Origin: Epiperipatus broadwayi
Taxonomy: Eukaryota > Onychophora > Udeonychophora > Euonychophora > Peripatidae
Direction of reading: 5' to 3'
DNA length: 64,000 nt
Assembly (NCBI GenBank): GCA_028023455.1
Contig: JAQFVV010006203.1
Span: forward strand, 9,706,876-9,770,875
The notes beneath the pieces are model-generated. The model was not told the origin of the DNA. It searched no databases and saw only the letters and a program-made list of their open reading frames with translations. Each line of letters begins with the position of its first letter. Positions within the stretch are counted from its first letter, which is position 1. Positions 45,066-57,600 of the stretch are shown here, one piece after another. Both the position numbers and the translations under genes were made by a program.

Positions 45066-47732
45066 AATAAAAACATTTTATTGTACATACATGCATACAC
45101 AATCTTACCTTTTTTAATAAAAACATTTTATTGTACATACATGCATACACAATCTTACCTTTCAATTGTCCTGCAGTCTTCTTCAGAGCCATGATATAAC
45201 GAACAAAATAAAATACATAACTATATAAATAATACCATAAAAATGGAAACTATATATATATATTTCACAATGATGGCATTACAAAACCATTATGTTGTCT
45301 TTCTGATATACTATTCTTTAAAATTAAATATATTCAATTTATAGACAACTAAATACTTAAAATATATAAATAATAAATTTATTAATATCTAATCGATTTT
45401 CATTCAAAATATGAACCTTATCAAGATATTACAACAATTGAAAAAAATTTTTCACGTGATTTACATATCATATATAGGTCAAACTTAACAATAAAGATGT
45501 TTTTAAATTTTCCAATTTTTATTTAATGACCATTTTCCACCTAACTTAACCGACCCTTGTACTAAATTTATACATTTCTCTTTATTTTCATGTATATACA
45601 ATGTTTCATATACTTTTCTTTCTTTATAATTTTTACAATATTTGATGACTTCAATACTTTCTTCACAATTCATAATGTGTCCTGTTTCTAAAAAATGGCA
45701 AAATGGACCTGATTTAATATCTTTTCTTTTTATAGCTCTGTCATGCTCTTTACCCCTTTCTGTTTTACTTTTTGCTGACTGACCTATGTATATCATCTTG
45801 CATATTTTACAAATAATTTTATATATTATTCCTATCCTATCATTTTTATCATTCCTTATTTTAGAATTACTTACTAGTTTTTTTAAAGATTTACTATTTT
45901 TCCATCCAATACCTATATTAAGATTTATTTTTTCTTTTCTATCATTTAGAATTTCATATACATCCTTAGAATATGGAATAGAAATCCATTTCTTATTTTT
46001 TCTTTCAATTTTATTGCTAACTTTTTTATATCTATTTTTATTTATTAAAATATTTTTTACAACTTTACTATTATATCCATATTCAATGTATTCATCTTGG
46101 ATTTTCAATTTTTGCTCCATTGCATCTTTATCATTTAATGTAAGCCTATCATTTTTTTCTTTTAACCCTATTAGTACCCCCATTTTTTGACACCAAGGTT
46201 GATAAGATTCTGGATGTATCATTCCTCTAACATTTTTATTTTTTATGTAGTGCTTTATATTAATCATTCCATTTTCATCCTTTTTTATTAATAAATCTAA
46301 ATATTTTATTCCTTCTTCATTATTTTCTATAGTAAATTTAATATTAAACATATTTTTATTAAGCTCATTAAAAGCTTTCATTATGCTTCTTCCATTTCCT
46401 ACAACTAAAATATCATCCACATACCTAAAATACTTTATAATTTCTCCATTTTCGATATATCTATCAATTATTTTCTGCTCAATCCAATCAACCATAGTTG
46501 ATGCCATTATTCCACTTATTGAACAGCCCATTATCCATCCTTTATCAATACTCCAAAATTCATTATTATATTTAACATATAATGTCTCATTAATCATGAT
46601 TAAAACTTCTTCTATTATTTGTATCCATTCTTTTGAAATTATCTTCTCATCTTTGACTTTTCTAATTACAATGTTAATACTTTCTATCCTAGAAACACTT
46701 TGATACATTTTTTCTATATCAAATGATGCTACATTACCATTTCTATTTAATTTAACTGTATTCAAACTTTTTAGTACTTCCTCAGAATTTTTGACACAAT
46801 ACTTTCCATAACCCATACCATCCGCAAGTTTTCTATATATAAGATTACACATTTCTTTTAATATATAATCATTAAAATCCAATATTAATCGTACAGGCAT
46901 ATTTTCTTTATGAGTTTTTATATTTCCAAATACCATAGGATGTTCAAACGCAGTTGGATATAATAACTTATATTCATTATTATCAATCAACTTAGTTTCT
47001 CTCATTCTTTGTAATATTTTTATATATTTATATTTAATTAAAATACTTGGATTCTTTTCTATTTTTACAAAATCCTGTTTGATCAAGTCATTTTTAATTT
47101 TATCTTCATAGTCTTCTTTATTTAATATTACAAACCTAGATCCTTTATCTTCAATAGTAATAATTAAATTTTCTTTTTTAACTTTTTCAATAATTTCCTT
47201 AATTGTTTGTTTATCTTTCCATTCACTTTTACATACATGTCGAAATTTTTTATTAATTACATTATTAATTTTTGACTGCAAATTAATTTTCTCCATATCT
47301 TTAATATTTGCAGCTTCAATACTAACTACTGTCTTTTTATCCGTATCCATATCCTTAAATGGTATATACTTTGGTCCTTTTTCTAACATCCTCATTTGGT
47401 TATTTGAAAATTTACTTCTTGAAATATTTATTAATTTATTATAATTACTATCATTTCTATTATAATCAATTACAGATTCTTCATTTTTCCTTATCCCATA
47501 TATTCTTTTACTTTTATAAAATAACCAATTCCACTTGTTTTGATATTTCAACTTAAGTTTATTTTTAATGAAACCATTATGCTCTTCTAACCATTTTTTT
47601 ATAAAATAAAACATGTCCGATGATAAAACTCTTTTTATAGTTTCCTTATTTCTTTTATAAATTTTTATTAAGCTATTAATTTTCAAGTAGTTTTCTTTAA
47701 CAAACCATTCCAATATTGTTCTTCGTAATTTA
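45066..47732 (-). mobile_element. Penelope-like element, family 2, inverted copy (5'-truncated)
   Basis: The - strand copy retains most of the RT - GIY-YIG ORF and a long 3' UTR. The 3' end has two tandem units of about 45 bp (GTACATACATGCATACACAA at 45084 and 45134). A box CTGAAGA (- strand, 45180-45186) and GAAA (45160-45163) recall the hammerhead core, but stem II is poor. Its 5' end abuts the + strand middle copy at about 47732/47733, with 1-2 bp of shared sequence. Confidence 0.88.
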
Positions 47733-47797
47733 TGAATTTTGGAGTATTGATAAAGGATGGATAATGGGCTGTTCAATAAGTGGAATAATGGCATCAA
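45503..47797 (-). CDS. RT - GIY-YIG polyprotein of Penelope-like element family 2 (open, chimeric N-terminus)
   Basis: An uninterrupted 764-codon frame. Reverse transcriptase motif A is ASFDIEKMY (residues 357-365), B is GWIMGCSISG (420-429), C is RYVDDILVV (458-466), and GIKYLDLLI (496-504) follows. The linker is Lys-rich. GIY-YIG runs from GIIYK (656-660) through a CKIC pair to YIGQ (670-673), with Arg and His in ERGKEHDRA and a Glu in YETLY (about 731). This is the PLE order; the enzyme primes reverse transcription at a nicked chromosomal site. The first 24 residues come from the antisense strand of the abutting copy. The native N-terminal 79 residues seen at 49116-49352 are missing. All catalytic motifs are present, but activity with this N-terminus is doubtful. 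Confidence 0.9.
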   Translation of the reverse strand: MMPLFHLLNSPLSILYQYSKIHKLRRTILEWFVKENYLKINSLIKIYKRNKETIKRVLSSDMFYFIKKWLEEHNGFIKNKLKLKYQNKWNWLFYKSKRIYGIRKNEESVIDYNRNDSNYNKLINISRSKFSNNQMRMLEKGPKYIPFKDMDTDKKTVVSIEAANIKDMEKINLQSKINNVINKKFRHVCKSEWKDKQTIKEIIEKVKKENLIITIEDKGSRFVILNKEDYEDKIKNDLIKQDFVKIEKNPSILIKYKYIKILQRMRETKLIDNNEYKLLYPTAFEHPMVFGNIKTHKENMPVRLILDFNDYILKEMCNLIYRKLADGMGYGKYCVKNSEEVLKSLNTVKLNRNGNVASFDIEKMYQSVSRIESINIVIRKVKDEKIISKEWIQIIEEVLIMINETLYVKYNNEFWSIDKGWIMGCSISGIMASTMVDWIEQKIIDRYIENGEIIKYFRYVDDILVVGNGRSIMKAFNELNKNMFNIKFTIENNEEGIKYLDLLIKKDENGMINIKHYIKNKNVRGMIHPESYQPWCQKMGVLIGLKEKNDRLTLNDKDAMEQKLKIQDEYIEYGYNSKVVKNILINKNRYKKVSNKIERKNKKWISIPYSKDVYEILNDRKEKINLNIGIGWKNSKSLKKLVSNSKIRNDKNDRIGIIYKIICKICKMIYIGQSAKSKTERGKEHDRAIKRKDIKSGPFCHFLETGHIMNCEESIEVIKYCKNYKERKVYETLYIHENKEKCINLVQGSVKLGGKWSLNKNWKI

Positions 47798-49043
47798 CTA
47801 TGGTTGATTGGATTGAGCAGAAAATAATTGATAGGTATATCGAAAATGGAGAAATTATAAAGTATTTTAGGTATGTGGATGATATTTTAGTTGTAGGAAA
47901 TGGAAGAAGCATAATGAAAGCTTTTAATGAGCTTAATAAAAATATGTTTAATATTAAATTTACTATAGAAAATAATGAAGAAGGAATAAAATATTTAGAT
48001 TTATTAATAAAAAAGGATGAAAATGGAATGATTAATATAAAGCACTACATAAAAAATAAAAATGTTAGAGGAATGATACATCCAGAATCTTATCAACCTT
48101 GGTGTCAAAAAATGGGGGTACTAATAGGGTTAAAAGAAAAAATGATAGGCTTACATTAAATGATAAAGATGCAATGGAGCAAAAATTGAAAATCCAAGAT
48201 GAATACATTGAATATGGATATAATAGTAAAGTTGTAAAAAATATTTTAATAAATAAAAATAGATATAAAAAAGTTAGCAATAAAATTGAAAGAAAAAATA
48301 AGAAATGGATTTTTATTCCATATTCTAAGGATGTATATGAAATTCTAAATGATAGAAAAGAAAAAATAAATCTTAATATAGGTATTGGATGGAAAAATAG
48401 TAAATCTTTAAAAAAACTAGTAAGTAATTCTAAAATAAGGAATGATAAGAATGATAGGATAGGAATAATATATAAAATTATTTGTAAAATATGCAAGATG
48501 ATATACATAGGTCAGTCAGCAAAAAGTAAAACAGAAAGGGGTAAAGAGCATGACAGAGCTATAAAAAGAAAAGATATTAAATCAGGTCCATTTTGCCATT
48601 TTTTAGAAACAGGACACATTATGAATTGTGAAGAAAGTATTGAAGTCATCAAATATTGTAAAAATTATAAAGAAAGAAAAGTATATGAAACATTGTATAT
48701 ACATGAAAATAAAGAGAAATGTATAAATTTAGTACAAGGGTCGGTTAAGTTAGGTGGAAAATGGTCATTAAATAAAAATTGGAAAATTTAAAAACATCTT
48801 TATTGTTAAGTTTGACCTATATATGATATGTAAATCACGTGAAAATTTTTTTTCAATTGTTGTAATATCTTGATAAGGTTCATATTTTGAACGAAAATCG
48901 ATTAGATATTAATAAATTTATTATTTATATATTTTAAGTATTTAGTTGTCTATAAATTGAATATATTTAATTTTAAAGAATAGTATATCAGAAAGACAAC
49001 ATAATGGTTTTGTAATGCCATCATTGTGAAATATTTATATAGA
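47733..49043 (+). mobile_element. Penelope-like element, family 2, middle copy (5'-truncated)
   Basis: It starts inside RT motif B (EFWSIDKGW). The ORF is broken by a one-base loss in an A-run near 48141, splitting 47716-48159 from the frame ending at 48791. RT motif C, the linker and GIY-YIG are otherwise identical or nearly so to the neighbouring copies. The 3' UTR runs to about 49043, where the next copy begins in tandem. Confidence 0.88.
47734..48791 (+). pseudogene. Partial RT - GIY-YIG ORF, middle copy
   Basis: It contains GWIMGCSISG, YVDD, then a frameshift at the A-run near 48141 (six A where the intact copy has seven). The rest runs through KKWIFIPYS and GIY-YIG to KNWKI. It is not functional because the RT N-terminal half is missing. 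Confidence 0.85.
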
Positions 49044-51770
49044 AGGTTTTAAAAGTTTTTATTGTATAAAATTGGAACGTGATTGGAATATTTGTTGATA
49101 ATATTTAACATTGAAATGGATAACAGATTTGACACTAATAAAGATAAGTGGAATTTTTTATATAATTCAGTAGATAAATTATCTTTTAATTTATTTAAAG
49201 CTTTATGGAATAATAGTAGAAGAATTGAAGAATTAAAATGCCAGTTAACATTTTTAAATAAATGTAAACAAGAGAATCGTTTTCCTAGATCGTGCAGTGT
49301 AAAAATTTGTAGTAAGAAAATTACTTCTAATGATAAATTAATTTATAAATTACGAAGAACAATATTGGAATGGTTTGTTAAAGAAAACTACTTGAAAATT
49401 AATAGCTTAATAAAAATTTATAAAAGAAATAAGGAAACTATAAAAAGAGTTTTATCATCGGACATGTTTTATTTTATAAAAAAATCGTTAGAAGAGCATA
49501 ATGGTTTCATTAAGAATAAACTTAAGTTGAAATATCAAAACAAGTGGAATTGGTTATTTTATAAAAATAAAAGAATATATGGGATAAGGAAAAATGAAGA
49601 ATCTGTAATTGATTATAATAGAAATGATAGTAATTATAATAAATTAATAAATATTTCAAGAAGTAAATTTTCAAATAACCAAATGAGGATGTTAGAAAAA
49701 GGACCAAAGTATATACCATTTAAGGATATGGATACGGATAAAAAGACAGTAGTTAGTATTGAAGCTGCAAATATTAAAGATATGGAGAAAATTAATTTGC
49801 AGTCAAAAATTAATAATTAATTAATAAAAAATTTCGACATGTATGTAAAAGTGAATGGAAAGATTAACAAACAATTAAGGAAATTATTGAAAAAGTTAAA
49901 AAAGAAAATTTAATTATTACTATTGAAGATAAAGGATCTAGGTTTGTAATATTAAATAAAGAAGACTATGAAGATAAAATTAAAAATGACTTGATCAAAC
50001 AGGATTTTGTAAAAATAGAAAAGAATCCAAGTATTTTAATTAAATATAAATATATAAAAATATTACAAGAATGAGAGAAACTAAGTTGATTGATAATAAT
50101 GAATATAAGTTATTATATCCAACTGCGTTTGAATATCCTATTGTATTTGGAAATATAAAAACTCATAAAGAAAATATGCCTGTACGATTAATATTGGATT
50201 TTAATGATTATATATTAAAAGAAATGTGTAATCTTATATATAGAAAACTTGCAGATGGTATGGGTTATGGAAAGTATTGTGTCAAAAATTCTGAGGAAGT
50301 ACTAAAAAGTTTGAATACAGTTAAATTAAATAGAAATGGTAATGTAGCATCATTTGATATAGAAAAAATGTATCAAAGTGTTTCTAGGATAGAAAGTATT
50401 AACATTGTAATTAGAAAAGTCAAAGATGAGAAGATAATTTCAAAAGAATGGATACAAATAATAGAAGAAGTTTTAATCATGATTAATGAGACATTATATG
50501 TTAAATATAATAATGAATTTTGGAGTATTGATAAAGGATGGATAATGGGCTGTTCAATAAGTGGAATAATGGCATCAACTATGGTTGATTGGATTGAGCA
50601 GAAAATAATTGATAGGTATATCGAAAATGGAGAAATTATAAAGTATTTTAGGTATGTGGATGATATTTTAGTTGTAGCAAATGGAAGAAGCATAATGAAA
50701 GCTTTTAATGAGCTTAATAAAAATATGTTTAATATTAAATTTACTATAGAAAATAATGAAGAAGGAATAAAATATTTAGATTTATTAATAAAAAAGGATG
50801 AAAATGGAATGATTAATATAAAGCACTACATAAAAAATAAAAATGTTAGAGGAATGATACATCCAGAATCTTATCAACCTTGGTGTCAAAAAATGGGGGT
50901 ACTAATAGGGTTAAAAGAAAAAAAAATGATAGGCTTACATTAAATGATAAAGATGCAATGGAGCAAAAATTGAAAATCCAAGATGAATACATTGAATATG
51001 GATATAATAGTAAAGTTGTGAAAAATATTTTAATAAATAAAAATAGATATAAAAAAGTTAGCAATAAAATTGAAAGAAAAAATAAGAAATGGATTTCTAT
51101 TCCATATTCTAAGGATGTATATGAAATTCTAAATGATAGAAAAGAAAAAATAAATCTTAATATAGGTATTGGATGGAAAAATAGTAAATCTTTAAAAAAA
51201 CTAGTAAGTAATTCTAAAATAAGGAATGATAAGAATGATAGGATAGGAATAATATATAAAATTATTTGTAAAATATGCAAGATGATATACATAGGTCAGT
51301 CAGCAAAAAGTAAAACAGAAAGGGGTAAAGAACATGACAGAGCTATAAAAAGAAAAGATATTAAATCAGGTCCATTTTGCCATTTTTTAGAAACAGGACA
51401 CATTATGAATTGTGAAGAAAGTATTGAAGTCATCAAATATTGTAAAAATTATAAAGAAAGAAAAGTATATGAAACATTGTATATACATGAAAATAAAGAG
51501 AAATGTATAAATTTAGTACAAGGATCGGTTAAGTTAGGTGGAAAATGGTCATTAAATAAAAATTGGAAAATTTAAAAACATCTTTATTGTTAAGTTTGAC
51601 CTATATATGATATGTAAATCACGTGAAAAATTTTTTTCAATTGTTGTAATATCTTGATAAGGTTCATATTTTGAACGAAAATCGATTAGATATTAATAAA
51701 TTTATTATTTATATATTTTAAGTATTTAGTTGTCTATAAATTGAATATATTTAATTTTAAAGAATAATAT
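49044..51770 (+). mobile_element. Penelope-like element, family 2, longest copy
   Basis: The only copy with the ORF start. A leader of about 70 bp precedes the ATG at 49116. The 3' UTR matches the other copies as far as TTTAAAGAATA near 51767 and then gives way to an (AT)n tract. It therefore lacks the last 250-plus bp present in the inverted copy. It is arranged in tandem with the middle copy. Confidence 0.85.
49116..51575 (+). pseudogene. Full-length but broken RT - GIY-YIG polyprotein
   Basis: It begins MDNRFDTNKDKWNFLYNS and has about 79 N-terminal residues absent from the inverted copy, so the full protein would be about 819 aa. Compared with that intact copy it has a one-base deletion near 49817, an in-frame stop near 49865 (A to T in a Lys codon) and a one-base deletion near 50068. 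It also has two extra A in the A-run near 50925 (nine in place of seven). RT motifs A, B and C and GIY-YIG are otherwise preserved. It is very similar to its neighbours, so the breaks are recent or arose at replication. Confidence 0.88.
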
Positions 51771-52165
51771 ATATATATATATATGTTTTAAATAAGACAA
51801 AGGAACAATCATGGGTTAAATTTCTATTATGTCATTTTATGTAGAAGTTCGCATTCCTTATGCCAATTTTTTATGACATTGTCTATATTATGGGATGTGT
51901 GCCTCATAATTATCTTTTAGTATAAACAAGAAAACACTTTTATGTATGATAGATATTGATTATTTTAAGCAAAATTAATCTATAATATGAATTATTAAAT
52001 ATATATTTAAAATTGCTATCTGTATTCATATTAGTTTTTAATAATTCACAGTATGCAAAACATAAATAACATGCAGACAAATAGAAAAATAGAATAGATT
52101 ATTTTCTAAGAATAAATTACTTATTCAAACATAAAAAAACTTAGATAATAATTTATGGTCTTCTG
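51771..52165. other. Intron sequence, no feature beyond a short (AT)n tract
   Basis: AT-rich DNA to the right of the PLE cluster. There are no ORFs or repeats of note. Confidence 0.5.
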
Positions 52166-52348
52166 GAGTTGCAGTTTTTAAAAAAAAATGTTGCAAAAAA
52201 TTTTCTTTCATAAATAACTAATTTGCAGAGAATTTTTTTATTTAACATATAAAACATATAAAGTCTAATAAACTATATTAAAATTTATATTGTTTTGTAT
52301 TACCATTTGTTTTGGGAAAATAATATCTGGTTTGCAAATATAATAAAT

Positions 52349-52752
52349 ATGTAAAAAAACATTTTTTAAAAAATAATGCTTTTATGTAAATAGTTGACTA
52401 AAAAGTAGAAAAATAACAAAGTAATCCACTTTTCAATTAATTTGCCATTAATGAAAAATATCAGAGATCCTAAGAATCTAGACTTGTAAATTAATTGGAA
52501 TTTGCAGGAATATTGTCATTTTATAAAAGTATTTGAGGTCTTTTTGATTTTTATGATTTATATAAGCCTCAAATGCTTTTATGAAATGACAGTATTCCTG
52601 AAATTTCCAGTTATTTTATGACAAGTCTAGATTCTTAAGATCTCTGATATTTTCAAAGAATGGCAAATTAACTGAAAAATGGATACTTTATTTTTCTACT
52701 TTTTATTCAGCATTTTATACAAAGCATTATTTAAAATTTTTTTTTTTTACAT
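52349..52752. repeat. Foldback element, about 400 bp
   Basis: The arms of about 180 bp are inverted (for example AATCTAGACTTGT at 52477 against ACAAGTCTAGATT near 52621, and TTTTCAATTAATTTGCC against GGCAAATTAACTGAAAA). A further outer pair (TTGCAGTTTTTAAAAA near 52170 and its complement near 52790) suggests the element may reach 52166-52812. There is no coding capacity. Confidence 0.65.
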
Positions 52753-53100
52753 GTTTTTTACTTTTTAGTTGTATTTACATATTATTTTAAAAAATGGTTA
52801 AAACTGCAAAAAAAATCTGACAAAAGTTATAATTTAATAATAAGATGTTAAAATAAAAAATATACCCTATAACAAATGAATTCTAAATTTAAATAGTATG
52901 TGATCATCTACTATGTAAAAATATTTATGTATTGGCTTTTTAATTGATTTAACTAATTAAGTATAAGTTAAAATAATATTAACAAAATTTCTTTCTACAA
53001 ATGTAATGTTTTTGCCAGATTTTTTAATTTTAATTGATTTAATTAATTATGAATTAAATCAATATTTACAAAATTTTATTCTACAAACATAATATTTCCA

Positions 53101-53160
53101 TTGGTTCAGTTGTTAAGGAGTTTTCTTAAAAAGAGTAAGGATGTGAGTTCGAGTTGTAAA
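53101..53160 (+). repeat. tRNA-like SINE head (weak)
   Basis: TTGGTTCAGTTGTTAAG resembles a tRNA A box and GAGTTCGAGTTG at about 53145 resembles a B box at the usual spacing. It is followed within about 110 bp by a family A hairpin, so the two could form one composite element. No target duplication was found. Confidence 0.35.
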
Positions 53161-53274
53161 TGGGAATAGATTTTTTTTCATTTTTAAAAATTCGAAAATG
53201 TGTGCATACAGACACAAACATACACAGATAGGGCAAATTAATATAAAACATTTAATAAAATTAATGATTAATTG

Positions 53275-53465
53275 TCTTCAGTAACATTCCACCCCATCTT
53301 GTACAATTGATACACATGACCACATACATGTGAAAAAGATCAATGATCTCTAATATATGCATATTGGAGATAATTGATCTTTTTCTCATGTATGGCATCA
53401 TGTGTATATTATATAAAATGTAGTGGATGGCTATGGAGAATTTGAAAGTCTGAATATGTATATGT
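53275..53465. repeat. Family A-related hairpin, copy 4
   Basis: CATGACCACATACATG and GAAAAAGATCAATGATCTC form a hairpin with the sequence to the right (GAGATAATTGATCTTTTTC). It resembles 41460-41560. A short (TTA) tract follows at 53545-53560. Confidence 0.55.
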
Positions 53466-54212
53466 GTCTATTAAAATAAAGATATTTATGGACAAAATAT
53501 GTGAACACAGTTTTCAGATTCTTCTGAGAGTGTGATTATAGGTTGTTATTATTATTATTATAGCACCAACATTTTTTCTGGATCTCATCTGACAGTATCT
53601 GTTCATCAGCTGCTGCTATAGATGGTATAAAAATAAAATAGAGCACATGTTATGATTTACTTAATTTACATGTTGATTCTTTTATGATGCAAAATGTTAG
53701 AAGTTAAACTAAAATAGAAAGCGTTAGTGGATATTTTAATTTGGCACTTCTGATTTTGATCACACTTTATAAAATTTTCTATATGGTTGAAAGTTTTATT
53801 GATTTATCTTTTTTATAAATGTGGTTGCGTCTCATTAAAATTTCAATGGCACATTTAATTGTTACCTTGTTATATATGGATAAGACACCTTCGGGAGTAC
53901 TTTTTATTTTAGTTTATTACAGTGCCATCCATTGTATGCTCAAATAATCAACAAACTCTAAAGAATGGTAATACTATCTTCATGTCGTCAGACTTGAACT
54001 GACTTTAAATAAAATGTTATTATTGTCAAAATTTATATCATATATAATATTGGAAACATACAGGGCTAATGTTGTGGCCGCTAACGATCGTTGTTTTAGT
54101 GCATTGATTTTTTTACTTCATTTAGTACTGGTGTGTGATTATTAACGCTCAGGTAAGAAGTTTTATAAATTCCATAAAGGATTTTATTCAATATATATAC
54201 ATAAATTTAATT

Positions 54213-54611
54213 AGCTGTATTTTTATATTGGACTATTTCCATCATCTAATATGTGTGTTGAATGTCTTTAGAAAAGTTTAATTTTTAGTTAAATATTCCA
54301 AATGCATTCAACTGTTAGTAATATCACAGCAAACAGGTTAGTATATGCACCAACTGTTAGTAATATCACAGCAAACACCTGTTTGCTGTGATATTACTAA
54401 CAGTTAGTGCATATACTAACCTGTTTGCTGTGATATTATTAACATTTGTTTGCTGTGATATTACTAACAGTTGGTGCATATACTAACCTGTTTGCTGTGA
54501 TATTACTAACAGTTGAATGCATTTGGAATATTTAACTAAAAATTAAACTTTTCTAAAGACATTCAACACACATATTAGATGATGGAAATAGTCCAATATA
54601 AAAATACAGCT
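54213..54611. repeat. Foldback element, family C, long copy with repeated inner hairpins
   Basis: The ends AGCTGTATTTTTATATTGGA and their exact complement at 54592-54611 are inverted repeats. The interior contains the motif CTGTTAGTAATATCACAGCA five times in alternating orientation, giving nested hairpins. The short relative is at 31690-31862. Confidence 0.75.
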
Positions 54612-57600
54612 AGAACACCATCATCACAAACCTTCAGAAAAACAATAAATTTAATTACTTTATTTTTTTAAAATTTGTTAATTTATTCGAATCGAACAAG
54701 TTTCCGTTATTTTCTATGGCGATAGTCGAGAATCTATTAATTAAAAATACAGCAATTAAAATGTAAATAAAATATCATATTACATACACATTTGTCATTC
54801 CTATCATACATACCTATTTTTCTTTGCATTTATAAAAAGAACACATTCAATATATATATATATAACCTTTTTAAAATGTATTACATTTTTATTTTCGTTT
54901 TAATTACTATATTTAGTTAATCCTTAATAATAGTCAAACATAAATTTGTCCCTAATGTTGTTTTCAATAATTAATAATAGTTCCAACACAATTGTGTTGG
55001 AACTATTATTATATATTTAGTTAAAAATCTTTTCATAGTTATATATATATAGTGGATACATATTTGAGAAAAAAAAAGACAACTGATATATATATATATC
55101 TATATGAAGGAGATATAATAAAGGATTTCGTATATTACAATAAGCTTTAATAAGGGTTAAATTATCAAATTCTTAACTTTTACTAAAATAATTCCAATTT
55201 TCTTATTACATTAACTGATTTAGTAAAGATTTATAAAAATGAGATTTCGTTAGTAAATTAAAATTATTTTATTAACAATATTTTAAGAAACATTTATGTA
55301 TATCTCACAGTTTGTTACTAAATATATTAAATATTATTCTTCACTTTATAGACATAGCTGGGGATTCACTGTATATATTTTTCTCATACTTTTTTCAGTC
55401 TTTTAGTCAAAACATCTATAAAACATGAGCAACCCTGATGGAATTGTTTAGCTAAGTACAAATCTGAACTTTTTTAAGGATTCGTCATACAGTTACTTTA
55501 TTTTTTAACCTCACAACAATCAAATGTTAACTTAGTATTATTAAGTAATGAAACGGAAGTAAGCTTTTAAATATTTCATTACAATGTGCACGGTTTCTTA
55601 ACATCTCTTCAAAAAGAGAGCAGTGAGGTGAAACAAATTACTTACTATCATTTCTACATGCTAGGTAAAGAGAAATTTAATAATTTTCCATCTTTATTAA
55701 CTGAGAATAGATAGGTAGTCATTTGCTAATTAATGTTGGAGGAATAACTAGCATGCCTATGAACATCTACATGAAAAAATATATTGAGATTCTTTAAATC
55801 GTTCAAATTTTATTTAGCTTGGCTTTACCTTTTAGGTCATATGACCTGACAAAAATATGCTATCATTATTCCATGAAGATTTCATTCCATTTAAAAATAA
55901 ATGCACTTTTAGAAAAAGTAAGTTCTCTTCAAACTTTATTGCTTTCCTTTTAATTAACAATTTTAAATAAAATTAACAATTAAAATAATTTAGTTTTTAA
56001 GTTTTCGTACGTATAATTGAATACAATTTATGGTTGATAATTGAATCAATAATAAAAACTGCACTTCTAGGAATTTAGTTCTAGTTTTCAATTTATATTA
56101 CCTAGAGATATTAAAATGTCTGTTCTGACATTAGTAGAAGTTGCTGCCAAAAGTAACTGCTCTTCATAACTTTTTCTCATATTGTTTTATAACCCTTGTG
56201 TGATTTTCAAGTTTTGCATTCTCTATTAAACTGTTTACCTAAGTCTATAAACGTTTCTTTTTTTAATTAGGAATTGAAAGTTTGAACAGTTCCAGCTTTT
56301 GAAATCATGATTTTCAAATTCTTTTCAACCTTTTGCATTATTTTTTATAAAGCTGAATATTCTTTTAATTTATTACCTTCTATTGGTTTTTGTAATAATA
56401 TGATTTTTCTGTAACTGATAATAATCATTATTTTCTAAATTCAATTATTAAAGTCTCTGTTTATTTTTTTCATCATCTCATTCATGAGAAAGCCCTACAT
56501 TATTATTTTCATCATCACTGTGCATTTTGTTACTATACAGAACTTCATTATTCAAAAATAAAAATGCTACATGAGACTGGAATAAATCATTCTTTAAATG
56601 TTTTGCCTGTAATCATATCTATTTCCAAGATTGACACTTAAAGATGGAATTAATAATTAGGATATCGTAATAGTATTTAATTTAGTTTTTTCTGAATTTG
56701 CAATCATAATAGTTCATGAGTTAAAAATCCATTCAAAGCAATATCAGAATATATCATTTCTCTTAAAGAAAATCTATATGATCTTGAACAAAGTTTGTTA
56801 AATGATTGGCAAAATTAAATGTTAGTAGGAAATGGCAGAGGATCAGAGACTGGTATATCTCATTTATGACAATGATGCCCATAGGATAGAGAGATTTGAA
56901 AGCTGATTTGACTTTTATTTAGGTTTAGCTCCATTACTATTCTCTTTTAAAAATTATTTGAAGGTAAGTAGATGCGTGTACGTTTTATTAATTGTAAATA
57001 ATAAAAAATTAGCTGTTATAATTGATTTTTTTGACAAATCATTTTAATGTTCACATTACTTACTAAAGTTCTTATTCTGTGCCATGAAGTGAGATCAAAA
57101 GTTTATTGAAATTTATGATATAGTCTTGAATATTAAATTTCTAAAGCAAATTGTGTAAAATAGTGATAAGTAATGGGGAACTTCTGCGATATTGATCAAG
57201 GATTTTTTTTAAAATTATAGCTTCTTATTACCTGTTCTTTATTTGATTTTATGCATCTAGAATAATTTAGCATAGTGGTAGAGACAGAACTAATGGTTCA
57301 AAAATTAATTTTCATGTACACAGGCTGCCACTAGAATGATTGAATGTCAAATCATCTGCTGAGCAAACATTACTTTTATGATGTAAATTTATAAACATTA
57401 GATTTTCTGCTTGTATTATAAAAAGACACATTGAAATTTGAATGATAACCATTTTTATTAGAAATATTGTCTTTGTTAACAAAAGAATGTTTGTATTTCA
57501 TTATAAGGAAGGTCATATCATTGAATAATTAATTTTAAAATATATCACTAAGTTTTGGGTTTCTTATATTTAATGGATTCTTTATAAGATCATTTATCAC

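Noticed and set aside
45786-47556. Hydrophobic + strand frames opposite the PLE ORF, and mirrored ones at 47730-51292
   Set aside because: Antisense shadows of Lys/Asn/Ile-rich RT sequence, which always give Phe/Leu/Ile-rich pseudo-membrane proteins.
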